From Mytilus edulis (Eukaryota > Mollusca > Bivalvia > Mytilida > Mytilidae), in NCBI RefSeq assembly GCF_963676685.1, contig NC_092350.1:70558502-70622501 (forward strand): a stretch of DNA of 64,000 nt. The letters are read 5' to 3'. Positions within the stretch are counted from its first letter, which is position 1. Every line of letters starts with the position of its first letter. The notes under the pieces were generated by a model. That model saw nothing but the letters and a program-made list of their open reading frames with translations, had not been told where the DNA came from and did not search any database. The position numbers were made by a program, and so were the translations under genes. Below, piece after piece: positions 50,977 to 63,476 of the stretch.

Positions 50977-52692
50977 TGACCAATTGCAATGGCTACAAAA
51001 ACATCACTGTGTTCGATATGTGATCTACGACATCTCACCGCATCGTCTTACCACTGGTGTCCAGAATGTGAAGAAGCACTTTGCGTTGACTGTAAAGAAC
51101 ATCACATTCTGTCGAAAGCTTCCCGGGGTCACCACATCATCCCTATATCAGACTACAATGATTTACCTCCGTTTATCGCCAATATTGAATTATTTTGCAC
51201 GTATCATAATGAGAAATTCCTGCAATACTGTGTAAAGCATGAGGTTCCTATTTGTTATAAGTGTATAAAAGAACACGGCAACTGCGGAGGACTGACGCTT
51301 CTAGAGGATCTGGCTAGCGATGTTAAATCATCTGAGGCGTTCCGAGATATGGAGCAAACCTTAAAGGATATAATGGTAAATATCAGTCGAATCCGAGAGA
51401 ACAGGGAGTCGAATATTAAAACTGTTAAGGAAACAAAGAAGCAAATCATAGAAGATGTTCGTCGATTAAAAAAGGAGATAAACCTACACCTTGATAAGAT
51501 GCAAGAGGATTTCATGAAAGAACTTGATAAAGTAGAAGCGGAATGCTGTGAAAAGATGAAATTAATCGTGTCCTCTCTCAACGACCAAGACAAACAGATA
51601 GTTCACTTTAACGTAGATATTGAAAACATGAAGACGTTTGCTTCCGATATACAAGCATTCCTTGGTATCAGAGAGACCCAGAAGAATATTATCGAAAACG
51701 AGCAATGTATTCAATCCATGGTTCAAAATAAAAATGTAGAAGAAGTCGTTCTGAATTGTTCTATTGATGCAAAGATACAGGATTTTATAACTAATGTCAA
51801 GAAATTCGGTTCAATTACAGTTGAAAGATGCTCGTCTGAAACCATCAAATTAGTCAGAAAGAAAGACAGACAAGCTCAAATATTGGTAACAGACGAAACA
51901 CTATCTGTCAACAATATAAAATTAAATTTTAAGCAGAAACTAGAAACTTCGTGTGTTGAAACGAGGGGGTGTTGTGTGACAGAAACATCTGGATATCTTT
52001 TTACGGATTACGATAACCATCAAGAGAAACTGGTAGGATTGAACTCATATGGTGAAACGGAATATGCTATCAAGCTTGCAGGGTCATATAGTGCCTTCGA
52101 TTTAGTATCTATAGACGACAACACAGTAGCTGTTAGTACTGGATATTCCTGTGGAACCACTGGTATTATGATTATTGATTTGCCAACCCGACAAGTAAAA
52201 AGGCTCATTGAATTACCAAGTCCTCCTTTTGGCATAACTTTTATTGGGGGATCATTGATTTGCTGTTGTAACGGATTAGGCATGCATTTGGTATCATGTA
52301 CAGACTTTAGCTGGACTATTCTTCCGAGTACGTTAACGTCGTCATTTTCGTACGTTACAACTCAAGGTGCCAATGTTGTCTATACTGTGCCCGAGAAAGA
52401 TCAGATATTATGTTTACATAATAGAGAATTAGTTTGGGAGTTCACGAATAAGAGTGTTTTAAGGAAACCAGGAGGAATAACAGTAGACGATATAGGGAAT
52501 GTTTTCGTTGTCGGGATAGAGTCCAAAAATGTTGTTGTGATTTCTCCCGATGGAAATCAATATAAACAGATACAAATCAATGACTATGATCTCACCAACC
52601 CGACTGCAATATTTTACGACAAAATAAAGAAGCAAATGTTAGTCGCAAACAGAAACAATTTTGCTTATCTTTATGACATTTTATATAGTTAA
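50977..52692 (+). CDS. RING-less TRIM-like protein: two B-boxes, coiled coil, NHL-like beta-propeller (TRIM-like gene 1)
   Basis: The coding part runs from ATG 50989 (after acceptor tttattttaaccag and a 12-bp 5' UTR) to the stop at 52690-52692, giving 567 residues in one exon. Residues 8-49 form a B-box-1-type zinc site (C8, C11, C24, C27, C32, C35, H38/H39, H48). Residues 70-99 form a second B-box (C70, H73, C81, C89, C92, H96). Residues about 110-265 are a charged coiled coil. From about 320 the protein has repeated beta-propeller strands (DDNTVAVSTGY, GGITVDDIGNVFVVG, VVVISPDGNQYKQIQ), as in NHL-type TRIMs. There is no RING, so E3 ligase activity is not expected by itself. Such proteins are numerous in bivalves and often linked to immunity; that role is inference. 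A near paralogue lies at 61826. Confidence 0.9.
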
Positions 52693-55094
52693 GTTTAGTT
52701 TCATATGACTAGTGTTCCGAAAAAGCAAATGACTATAAGATACTCCAAAGGAATTACGTATGTTTATTTAACAATTGCATCATTTCTATTATAGACCATC
52801 GATTTTTGATACCCCTCTAAAGTCTAAGCAACATCATGAACTGATTTAGTATGAAGAAAAAGTGTTGGGAAAATCATGTTTTAACACCACTGAGAACAAT
52901 TGCCTGATCCATGGGCATGATTGGCCTTTATATTTTTATATGGGTTAAATGTTGATTCAATTAAAACATCTTTACATTTTCATCATATATTCCTTATTTA
53001 GTATGTACTTTTACATGTATCACTAAATCTGTGATTTGGTACAGTATATATCAATGTATGAGACCTCTCTACTTTTATCAGTGTTATTATTCATTTATCA
53101 AATCATCACTCAATAAATTAGACAATCGATTTCATTCGATTTTAGTCGAAGCTACGATTCGGAAACGATATCTTTCTCGAATAGTATTCTGGTTTGTTTA
53201 CAATATTTGCTAACTTACGTTTAATATATATATAGGATTTTAAGCAGATTGGTAAGCTTTCACAGATGAGTAAATTTGAAAACTTAAAATTCGATTAACA
53301 AGAAAATGAGGAGATCAGAAGAACGGTGTGATTTGACATTTGTACAATTTCATCTCAGTGAAAAGATTTATTGAAAATGTGTTGAACATATGGATATGTA
53401 TGGATGCGCAATTCATTAAGACTGGCGGTATTTGTTATTTTCTCCTCAATTCCACTACCAATATCGTAAAAATGGATTGCTCGTATAGAAGCTGAGACAT
53501 TTTCACATCATGTGCCGCTTAAGTTTTGTAGTATGAAGTTAGATTTATTTTCTAAATAAAGCATACATACCCCTAAAAGGTTTTTATGGCATTGATTTGC
53601 GAGGTATACAAATCCTATTTTTCACACGTTAAATTCCTTGAAAATTTAATCTTTTGTATTCTTTAAATAACTCCATAGTTTTTACACTTTTATTCTATGG
53701 TCCACATCCCTGTTAGTCAGCACAAATAGTTAAGCCCAGTCATTTGTTATATATTGATGCATGTCCAATATCACTTGATGGATATTGTCTGTTTACGTAC
53801 TGTTTTTCGATATCTTTAATTTGAGGCGCATTTGGGATACTGGCCAATATACTTTATGTTTGAAAGTCAGAAGGGTATGTTCAATAGAAACAACTGACTG
53901 GTTTAAATGCGTCAACAATGATATCAAATAAGTGATATGATTAATTTTCATAAACATGATCTACAAGTAAAGTGAAGTGAACAACATACATTAAAATTTG
54001 AATTGTAATTACCGGAAGTGAAGTGAACAACAAACATTATTGCAGTGCCAACACCAAACTAGACCATAGCCTAGACAAACGTGGATCATTATTGTAAGTA
54101 CAGTTTCAGTTAAACTTCTCATTTAGTTGTCTATGATTTCCAAATATGTGTTCAAGGTTTTATTGCAGGGAAGCAGTTGCTTAACCATAAGCTGTAAAAA
54201 GGTGGATTTTTTTAAGAGATAAACAGCGAGAAATAATGGACTAATTGCATGCTTTGGTAGGGCAGACAATACATTGGGTTATTTTGGTTGTAGTTTTATT
54301 TTGGTTAATTAGCCGTCCCCAATAAAAATATCAAAACTAAACACACGAAAATAAAGCAAACACTTAAAATTGAAACGTTAGACTCGCGTTATAGTACGAC
54401 AGTATCGTAATGTTAATTTTGGAGGAAAATATCTTATATTATTATATCCTCCATATATTTCCACATAGTCAAATTTGTAAATATATACGTGGTATAGTTT
54501 GACAACACTATTTAATTTTTCCTTAATTGTCAATTTCCTAAAATTGTTAAGGAAACACAACATGAATTTTTATTCGCACTTGTCATAAATATGCAAGGCT
54601 ATTACTAATTAGACGCCATTATTGGTAACAAGAATATCTAAACTCCTTGTAATACTTTATCTTTAATTGATTAACATATACTGCTAGATATAAGGATTAG
54701 AATTAAAATTCTTGATAGTCAAAAGTTAAATCACAAAAATACTGAACTCCGAGGAAAATTCAAAAACGAAAGTCCCTAGTGTGATGGCAAAATCAAAAGC
54801 TGTACACATCAAACAAATGGATAACAACTGTTGTACAGACATTGTCTTATGTAGAAAACGGTGGATTAAACTTGGTTTAATTAACATTGACTGCAGTTGA
54901 GATGATCTTAATTTATTTCATATGATATTTGTACAAAACAAATAACCTTTTTAAACAGGAATCTTATGTTAGAGATTTTGTTTCAAACATTCTTTGAACT
55001 TTGAACCATAGTATACGGATTATTTTTTTAGATATGAATATTTAAATATAAAAAAGGTTTATAAAGTCGCTACGGAACTATGAAATGTCTAGGT
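52693..55094. other. 3' flank of TRIM-like gene 1 and spacer
   Basis: Probable 3' UTR, with an AATAAA at 53112-53117 (caataaattag). Beyond it lies AT-rich spacer with no supported gene. A short repeated gaagtgaacaaca occurs at about 53974 and 54017. Confidence 0.5.
53112..53117 (+). terminator. Candidate polyadenylation signal of TRIM-like gene 1
   Basis: The AATAAA lies about 420 bp after the stop. It is one candidate among AT-rich sequence, so weak evidence. Confidence 0.35.
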
Positions 55095-55559
55095 TCTATT
55101 TTTTTTTTATTAAACCAATCATGGGCCCTTGTCGGGCAAGATACAAAAACATCATACAATGATTATATAAACATTAGTGAAATACACAATATTATAAGTA
55201 ATACACAAATAATAAATTGATAATATGAGCAATGTAGGATATAATTAAGGTAAGAGGCATTGAGTGCAATGAGGTCGATTTAATATTAAAAGAATATGAT
55301 ATAAAGTTTATTAATACGGAAACAAAAAGTAAAAATAGAACCAGGAATATAGTATCACATTCTGCAGTAGTTCTCCTCATGACCAGTGCACAGCAGTGAG
55401 GGACTTTTACATCACAACAATGCAAAGGTCATCAAGGGGAGATCCTTCAGAACTAGCTACAGATACATGAGATTACTCCAATAGTGATTCTATCAAGGAA
55501 CGGTGCTCTAGAACTCAATATAAAGAAAATATAAATTTCAAATTACAAGTAGTAGAGGG

Positions 55560-56491
55560 AGATAAATCCCATTAAAACTTTTCATATTTCTTAATGAACA
55601 TGCATAAATCTGATAATAAATTCTCATCTTCATTATTCATTAACCATATCAGTTTTTGGTTAGGGTCAAGATTTTTAAAATTCTTGCAGCAATTATTTAT
55701 CATTGTTATCATGTCTTTCCTTTGGTCCGATAAACTATCACAGTTGAAAAGAAAATGTGTTTCATCTTCGACCTCATTACTACAACATCTCTTACATATT
55801 CTATTGTGTCGGGGAGTATTACTATATCTATCTCTCTCTATAAGTAAATGGTGAGCAGATATGCGAAATCTGGTTAGACTCCGTCTATCTTCAAATTTTT
55901 TAACAATATTAAGATATTTTTCACAACCAAAATTTGATTTAAAGGTAACATATGTGCATAGTTTTCCTTCTGAGTGAGTTTTGAGATTTTTTTCCCCAAT
56001 CTTTCAACATGGCATTTCTTAGTTTTCTGTTGTCAATTGGTTGAGCCGTGTCTGAAGATATTTGATAATTATTAATCAGTGAAAGAAGTTTTTCAGATGA
56101 CATATACCACGACGGTTTCTTTGACTCATACAATTTTTTTGATTCTATAAATGCATTATATAACAATGGAAGGTTAGTGTCTGATTTTTCTAGTCTGTAA
56201 TAGTATTTAGTCATTGCTTTAATCATGTTAAAATATATTGGTAGTCTTCCCAACTCAGTTAATACTGCAAAATTGGTGCTATTTTTTTGGAGCTCCAAGA
56301 ATAAATTTACAGAATTTAGTATGAAGTTTTTCAGCAGGTAATTTAGAGTAAATATGGTCAAATGAAAAAATTCCATTTCTATATTTAGATGACATTGGAT
56401 TAAAGGCACCCCATACCTCACAGCTGTATAATAGGATGGGTTTGATGGTATGGTCAAAAACATATATGCTTGTTTTGACTGAAGGATGCAA
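55560..56491 (-). pseudogene. LINE C-terminal domain fragments
   Basis: The minus-strand frames carry KPILLYSCEVWGAFNP after RT. After a frameshift near 55975 they continue to a Cys/His cluster, seen in translation as ICKRC and ETHFLFNC, of the same type as LCHLC...YHYIMSC in the LINE at 25857. This suggests related families. Confidence 0.7.
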
Positions 56492-56509
56492 GGATAAAAA
56501 ATCTTTAGA

Positions 56510-57310
56510 TTACTTAAAATAGGCTTTTAGTGCCTTTTTATATAATTCATCCTGGGCTACTGTAAAGGAGCCAGATTCACAAAAATGTATACCCAAATAT
56601 TTATATGAATTAACACACTCTAGCTTTATACCATTTAGCATAAAATCATATTTGTTAATCAATCTACCTGCCTTGTTGAATATAAGAACCTTTGTTTTGT
56701 TTGTATTCACACTTAAGCACCAGTCATTGCAGTTATTTTGCAAAATGTCCAATTTTTTTTGCAAACCATTCGGAGATGTTGACGGTAAAACAATATCGTC
56801 AGCATACATAAGGCAGTGTAAATCTTGATCATTTATTGAAACTGGGTCTTCAGAGTGTTTTAAATAGTTTGTCAAATTATTAATAAAGGTCTTGAAGAGG
56901 TTTGGACTAAGATTGTCTCCTTGTTTCACCCCCAGTTGCGTTGAAAAGGAATTTGTTAAGTTTTCATTTACTTTTACACATGATATACTTATTTCATACA
57001 TGCTTTTAATGATGATGGTGTAAAAAGAAGATCCCACCCCAATATCTAGTAGTTTCAATTTGATTCCAGTGTGAATAACAGTATCAAAGGCCTTTTTAAA
57101 GTCAACAAAGCAGGCATATAGTCTACCACCAGGGTTATTACAATATTTATCAATAATTGTCTTGATTACAAACATGTGGTCAGAGGTCCTAGCTTTCTTT
57201 GTGAAGCCAATTTGGCAGCCATCAATTATTTTGTGTTCGACTAGAAATTTGTCAAGTCGGGAATTTAAAATATAATTAAACAATTTTCCTATTGAACTAG
57301 TTATGGTCAA
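56510..57310 (-). pseudogene. LINE reverse transcriptase domain
   Basis: 266 codons. RT motifs in order: FVDFKKAFDTV, GVKQGDNLSPNLF, catalytic CLMYADDIVL, WCLSVNTNKTKVLIF, and YKYLGIHF. The catalytic YADD is intact, but the ORF opens without an in-frame link to the upstream linker and stops before the C-terminal domain, so the element is dead. Confidence 0.88.
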
Positions 57311-57655
57311 ACCACGATAGTTATTAGGATCAAGAATATCATTAGCCTAATGTAAGGGTGCAATATATCCTTCTGCCCATTTTTCAGGATAAATGCCATT
57401 ACTAAAACAAGAGTTGAATATTTTTTTGAAGCAACCAACTAAAATACTTTGGCTGCATTTAATTATATTATTTGTAATATTGTCCAACCCAGGGGATTTA
57501 TTCCACTTTAATTTTGAGATGGCAGTGATAATTTCATTATCAGTTATTATAAAATCTAATTCATTAAAACATTTCGGGGATATCTCCTCAGATTCTAAAC
57601 TCTCCTCAAGATGTTTAACCCTATCTAAAAAATTATCATTAACCTTATTTAAATC

Positions 57656-58085
57656 TTAAAAGTGATGAAGCCAGTCAGATGGTGATATATTGTTAACTGA
57701 GGAATCATGATTTTTGTCCTGTAACTTATTAATCAACCCCCAGTTTAGTTTGGGATTGTCCTCATGAAGAGTTTCTAGTTGTTCTAAAATATCTGCCTTA
57801 AAAACTTTCTTTTTGGTTTTTCTGCATTTGTTATATTCCCTATATAATTTGTAATAATGATTTATAACCATTGGATCTTTTGGGTTAGAAGAGTAAATTT
57901 TTCCATAATTTATAAGATTCTTTCTCATTGAGTGCAAATCAGAGTCAAAGAAAATTTTGTGTTTCTTTTTCTTTTTCTTATATTTAGGTTTTTTTTCAAA
58001 GATTGTTCAGCAGCCTCAATGAAAATGTTAGTTAGTTTAACTGAGGCTTCATTTATGTCTATTTTGGAAGTAAAATGCCCCTTAA
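57656..58085 (-). pseudogene. LINE linker between endonuclease and RT, distal part
   Basis: Two overlapping minus-strand frames (57656-57937, 57925-58206) encode the Lys-rich segment that usually lies between endonuclease and RT. A frameshift lies around 57930. The end near 58085 abuts the TTAA insertion. Confidence 0.65.
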
Positions 58086-58707
58086 GGGCATACGATACAG
58101 TTACAGGGGAGGTAATGACGTTGCTAACGTAAAATGTTATTTTCGAGACGTCAAACTGTGACATATCGGGAAAAGATGCATTTTTCGACTGATTTTTATC
58201 ATTCAAACTGATTTAATTTGAAAATGAGTGCATGGACCCCCATTTTTAAAAACGACATTTTGTTTCATTTTGCAGGGAGATTATATGGACCAAATTTTAT
58301 AAAACTGTAAATAGTGCATTTTTTTTTAATTTTGTTTAATATACAGTAAAAAATGACGTTTTTTTTTCTCAATTCATGACCATTTGCTAATATATGAGTT
58401 ATTTCTGAACAAAAATGCATAAATTTTTAGAATTCTTATAAAATACAGAAATTACAAATTATTTAACAAAAACTAATTTGTGTTTATCTTTTAAAACATA
58501 AAAGTTATGGTTTTCTTTCGAAAGGGAAAATACGGCCACAAATCCGAATTTTGAGCAAATATACAAAATTTCGACCTCATTTAACTCAAAAAGTAGCACA
58601 TGAAGGTATGTTTTTTATTACATATTTGATTTAATCAGGTAAAAAATAGCCTATATGCAAATTTTCATCAACTTGTAAATACGGGATCAAAACTGTATCG
58701 TATGCCC
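58086..58707. mobile_element. TTAA-flanked TIR element inserted in the LINE
   Basis: TTAA at 58082-58085 and 58708-58711 brackets inverted ends gggcatacgatacagtt and aactgtatcgtatgccc. Removing the element and one TTAA rejoins the LINE frame (…DFMLKG | HFTSK…). The 622-bp interior is AT-rich without a transposase. The TTAA target points to piggyBac or Kolobok. Confidence 0.9.
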
Positions 58708-58710
58708 TTA

Positions 58711-59144
58711 AGCATGAAATCTGATATTTTTGCAATTACAGATGGAGAAGTTAAAGCCTCCCGAAACACTGTAGCTGAGTTCTCTGACCACATGTATCGA
58801 GAAGGCATAGTATGCAAATCATGATCAACACAATCATCTCTTAAATTAGCACTAAATTGGGCTGACATTTCCCATTCAATTTTACAATGACAATCAGATA
58901 ATGTAGGTACAAATTCAGCAACTCTAAAATACAAAATACAATCAAGGGCACTCTCCAACACAATAGAATAGTCTACAACACTTGCTCCATTGGAAGTATA
59001 ACAGGTATAATTACCTTTTAAATCACCAAGTGTACGCCCATTTAAAATTCTGAGCTGATGAAAAATACAAAATTCACATAAATCTTTCCCTCTACAATCA
59101 AGCTTTTTGTCTCTGTTTTTACGCAACATAATATTTTTATCCAA
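58711..59144 (-). pseudogene. LINE endonuclease domain, C-terminal end
   Basis: Motifs near the end of an apurinic-type endonuclease: LRILNGRTLGDLKGNYTCYT, SVVDYSI and the terminal SDCHCKIEW with the expected SD(H/C)xxI pattern. The N-terminal catalytic residues are missing (truncation). Confidence 0.8.
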
Positions 59145-59414
59145 AGGATATGAATTGTATAAAGGAAGAAAATCTATTTCATCTTGTATAATTAAATCAG
59201 GGTGTGATCATCTTGTATAATTAAATCAGGGTTATATGTTAAATCAAATTTTCAAATGGAAAAAAAAACCATTGAAACTATAAATACAAAAGAATTATGT
59301 CAAATCTGAATAATGTCTCAGTTAGATAAACTTTAGCTAAAATAAACTACTTCTATAAAAAAAAAGAATACTACCAATCAAAATAGCACAGAAAAAGAGC
59401 GATAAATCAATTTG

Positions 59415-59472
59415 ATTTTCGGACATCATTATGTAAACAACGCTTCAATAACAACATACTTCCGTGTTGCAT
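59415..59472 (+). other. Predicted untranslated first exon end of TRIM-like gene 2
   Basis: gtaaacaacgcttcaataac, then catacttccgtgttgcat|gtagga, is the third copy of the cassette. The weaker donor gtagga differs from gtaagg in the other two. The next acceptor, tttttttacag, precedes 61820. The predicted intron is about 2.35 kb. Confidence 0.4.
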
Positions 59473-61819
59473 GTAGGAGGTTTGTTTCTTTTTTATTTAC
59501 ATTTCACATCTTTTATGAGATTAATGAAACAAACTTTTTGATTATTATTGGTGTTTTCAATCAGACCAAGTTCAAATAGGTCATAAAACACAAAGTCAAA
59601 TCCTTGTATTTCTGATTTCTAACTTAATTACCCTTTTTTCCATATAAGAAATATAAATATCACGTGTCATGCAAAATGTCAGCAGTCTCACAGTTTTCTG
59701 CTTTGGGATAACTTTCTGTCACTGATGGTACTTTTTTTGATACGATATACTATTGTTTTCTGTGTGTTGTCAGTATTTGAGTACTTTGTCATTTATTTAT
59801 AGATTTACTTTACATTGTCAAATGTCCTGAATCGGCATGGAATGTTTGTCAATGAATGTTAAGGAAACAGAAGTCAATCATACAGATACATTATGAAAAG
59901 TAATACCGAAGAAGGATAAAAGGACTTACCAAGTTGGACAGTACAGTAGAAAACATCACAATTGCGTAGTTATCAGTCGACAGAAGCTAACCACACATTT
60001 ATTGTAAGGTTTCAAGACTTGGTATAGGCTATTCTAGACACACAAAATGAATGACAAAAACAAGAATTGTACATGTGTCACTATCCCTACCACATTTCTT
60101 TGTAATCTGAAGAGCAAAATTAATTGAACTATTTTGCAAACCAAAACACTATAATAGAAAGGCTGAAGTATGAAATGTCAAGAACAATCACCTGCTTCAA
60201 ATTATTTGCAAAACATTTGGTAAGGTATTATGCAGTATTACACTTTCAGCTGATGATTTATACTGCAAATTTTATGCTTTTATCGTTTTCAGTATAAAAA
60301 AACACATCTTATTTTTATTTGTCCTCCATTGATTATGTATAATTTGGGTATATTATATTTTCTAAATGTATATATTACATATAAAATAAACTAACAAGTA
60401 CCGGAATTTGATGTATCCACTAACAAGTGTCACAAATATCAATAAAGTATGATTTTCTATAAAAAAAAGCAAGCAAAAAAACGAGAGGTTAGGTGCAATG
60501 AAAACCATAACAATCTAATTTGAATACAGATCACGTGACCAAGATTTGATCTACAGTTTAAACCGATTGGATTCATAATAGACAGAGAAAAGATTTTGTG
60601 GCAAAAAATTCTCGGAATGGCAAGATCTTCCTACTTTCAAGTGACACCTTAAATAATTTTTTACTTATCAATGACGATTTTTGGTACATTTGTACTAGTA
60701 ACCCAATGGTCTAATAGATATATAGTAAGTGTAAACAGCACAATTAATAGCTAGAAAAATGTTATTACTACAGAAGCAATCAGATGATACATTAAGTAGT
60801 TTTACTGTTATAAAATGATTAATTGACAAATTGTTTTGGCATTTTTTTGGCAAAATATTTCGAAAAACTGAGATTTCTAGGAGCCTCTAATTTAGAATAG
60901 TGTCCCCTATTTTAAAGACATTAACGTCAACAAACCAAACCAAACACAATTATATGCCACTTGAAATGCACACAGAACATGCAGAACAAAAGGCAGTAAT
61001 GTGCTTTTGCAACTTTGGGACATTACACTCTATAAACAGTACACAATCATGATCAATTGCAATAGAAAGTTAGAGGCATATGTTGCTCAACTGGATGAAT
61101 GTGAATCTTCAACAATGGTCATTCTTTGATAAATTGTATATGTTTCCCATAGTTTGTATCAATCCTAATTATTGTTTTGTCTGTTTATTTTTATGAAACA
61201 GAATACTCGTTATGTCTCTTGCTTAACGTATTGTTGTTTTTTGTCTCAATCAACATTTTTATGGTTAATTCAGGTCTCGTTTAAGTTACATGCTAGCAAA
61301 TATTCGTCTATAAAATAAACATGACACTTTATATATATCATGCGTCCGAAGCGTTTCCTTGACTTAATGTCATCAGCAACGCTCAAAGCGGATCATATGT
61401 ATAAGAACCGTATTTGTGAAAAGCTATATAGCCAAAATCGACCTTAAAATAATTGTCAATCTATCAAACTATACTTTGCCTGAAGGAGTTGAAATCGAAC
61501 AATCTGATATCAAGAACGAAAAAAACAATGTGTTGATAAATAGGTTATTTGCAATGTTCATTTTCATATTAATCAATTATATCAAATACAATTTATATGC
61601 ATACAATGTTTAAGAAAAATAATAATAAAATATTTTAATATTTCAAACACCGAATGAAATTTTCGCCTTATCAAATTTCTGTGTGGTCAGCAAATCATTT
61701 TAAAGCCTTTTTATGTATATGTTAGCCGAAAAATCATCGCTTGATATTTAAGACTTTCGAATAATAACAGGAAACAAATAACAAAAAATAAGCATATTAT
61801 TTTTTTCATTTTTTTACAG
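59473..61819. other. Predicted intron of TRIM-like gene 2
   Basis: AT-rich sequence without supported genes. 60760-61400 is partly colinear with 49930-50700. An open frame at 61416-61613 has no family resemblance. Confidence 0.5.
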
Positions 61820-63292
61820 GGACCAATGGCTTCAAATACATCATTATGTGCGATATGTGATCTCCGACATCTTACCACATCGTCTACGCACTGGTGTCCA
61901 GAATATGAGGAAGCACTTTGCGTTGACTGTAAAGAACATCACATTTTGTCGAAAGCGTCACGGGGTCACCACGTCATCCCTATATCAAAATACAATAGTT
62001 TACCTCCGTTCATCGCAAAAATCGACCTATTTTGTACTTATCATAATGAGAAATACACACAATACTGTGTAAAGCACGAAGTTCCTATTTGTTACAAATG
62101 TATTAAAGAACATGGCAACTGCGGTGGATTGACACTTCTAGAGGATCTTGCACGAAACATGAAATCATCCGAAGTGTTCCGAGAAATGGAACAAAGTGTA
62201 AACGATTTAATGGTTAATATCAGCCGAATCCGAAGTAACAGGGAGTCCAATTTGAAAATTATCAAGGTGAAAAAGACACAAATCTTCGAAGTTGTAAGTC
62301 GATTTAAGGAATCAATATCAGGGTAACTCGATAGGTTGCTAGACAATGTCATGACCGAACTTAACAAAGTGGATTTTATGACTAATGATGGAAAGTTCGG
62401 TTCCATTAAAGTGCAAAGCTGTCCATTTGATAGCATAAAGTTAGTGAGCAGGAAAGACCAACAAACTCAGGAACCAGAATCTGTTTACAATATACAATTC
62501 AATTTTAAGCGGGAACTACAAACTTCTTGTGTTTCGACCAATGGATGTTCTACTACAAAAGATAGATATCTTTTAACTGACGACAATGAATATGGACAGA
62601 AACTTGTAGCACAAGACTTATATGGTGAGACTGAATATATCCTCAAACTTAATCATCATCATGGTGCATACGATTTAACATGTATAGACGACAACACAGT
62701 AGCTGTTACCACTGGATATTTATTTCGAAATACTGGTATTTTGATTATTGATTTGACGACCAGAAAAATAAAAAGGTTTATTGAATTATCTGATTCACCC
62801 TATGGCATTACTTTTGATGGAAAATCATTAATTTGCCGTTCTAACAGAAATTGTATCCATATAATATCTTGTACAGACTTTAGCTGTACCAATATTCCGA
62901 GCACGTGCATGCCTCCCAACTCGTACATTACTACCCATGATGGCAATATTTTTTGCTCCGTACCCGAAACACATAAGGTAGTAGTATATTGTTTAAAAAC
63001 TGGAAAAGTAGTTTGGGAATTCATTAATGAAAAGATGTTAAAGTCCTCAGGAGGAATTACTGTAGACGATAAAGGAAATGTTTTTGTCGTTGATTTTTTG
63101 TCTAAAAGTATCCTAGTGATTTCACCTGATGGAAAACAATATAAACAGATACAAACTAGGGAATATGGTCTTACTCAACCTATGACAATTTTTTATGACA
63201 AAATTAGGAAGCAATTGTTAGTCACAAACTATGACGATTTTGCACTTGTTTACGACATTTCATGCTTGTATATCTTTTTTATAAAATTATGA
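61820..63292 (+). pseudogene. TRIM-like gene 2: B-boxes plus beta-propeller, broken by an in-frame stop and a coiled-coil deletion
   Basis: A close paralogue of the gene at 50977. ATG 61826 opens a 166-codon frame with both B-boxes intact (same Cys/His positions) and the first part of the coiled coil, ending at TAA 62324-62326. The same frame reopens at once and continues to 63292 with the beta-propeller. Relative to gene 1, about 82 coiled-coil residues are deleted in frame between ELNKV and DFMTN, and the C-terminus differs (ISCLYIFFIKL). It is either a pseudogene or a gene for a short B-box-only protein. A 22-base intron removing the stop is not credible. Confidence 0.85.
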
Positions 63293-63470
63293 TGATCTTA
63301 GTGCTTTTATTAAGGAAATTAACTTTTTACATATTTGCGTATATATTTCTTGTTGTCATGCATCATTTCGATGTTTGATAACAACTTGTTGTATTTAGTT
63401 GTTCGTGTTATGGGCGTTGCAGAACATATTTGCTGTTTGGAATTGTGAGAATGAATGATATTTTTGTTTT

Positions 63471-63476
63471 AATAAA
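63471..63476 (+). terminator. Polyadenylation signal of TRIM-like gene 2
   Basis: AATAAA in ttttaataaaactcgtc, about 180 bp after the last stop. Confidence 0.5.

Larger units (their letters stand above)
55095..59231 (-). mobile_element. LINE on the minus strand (endonuclease end, RT, C-terminal domain), broken
   Basis: On the minus strand, in order: the end of an endonuclease domain (58711-59144; LNGRTLGDLKGNYTC, GASVVDYSIV, LSDCHCKIEW), a linker (57656-58206), RT (56510-57310), and a C-terminal domain (about 55560-56491). The T run at 55100-55112 is the complement of a poly-A tail. Frameshifts lie near 57310-57650, 56490-56510 and 55975, and a 622-bp element sits inside (58086-58707). The 5' end is truncated within the endonuclease near 59231, next to two 23-bp direct copies of catcttgtataattaaatca (59180, 59209). 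Confidence 0.88.

Noticed and set aside
55594..55854. Plus-strand ORF of 86 codons
   Set aside because: Antisense shadow of the LINE C-terminal domain on the minus strand.
62324..62346. A tiny intron removing the stop in TRIM-like gene 2
   Set aside because: The GT...AG interval would be about 22 bases, far below animal intron minima.
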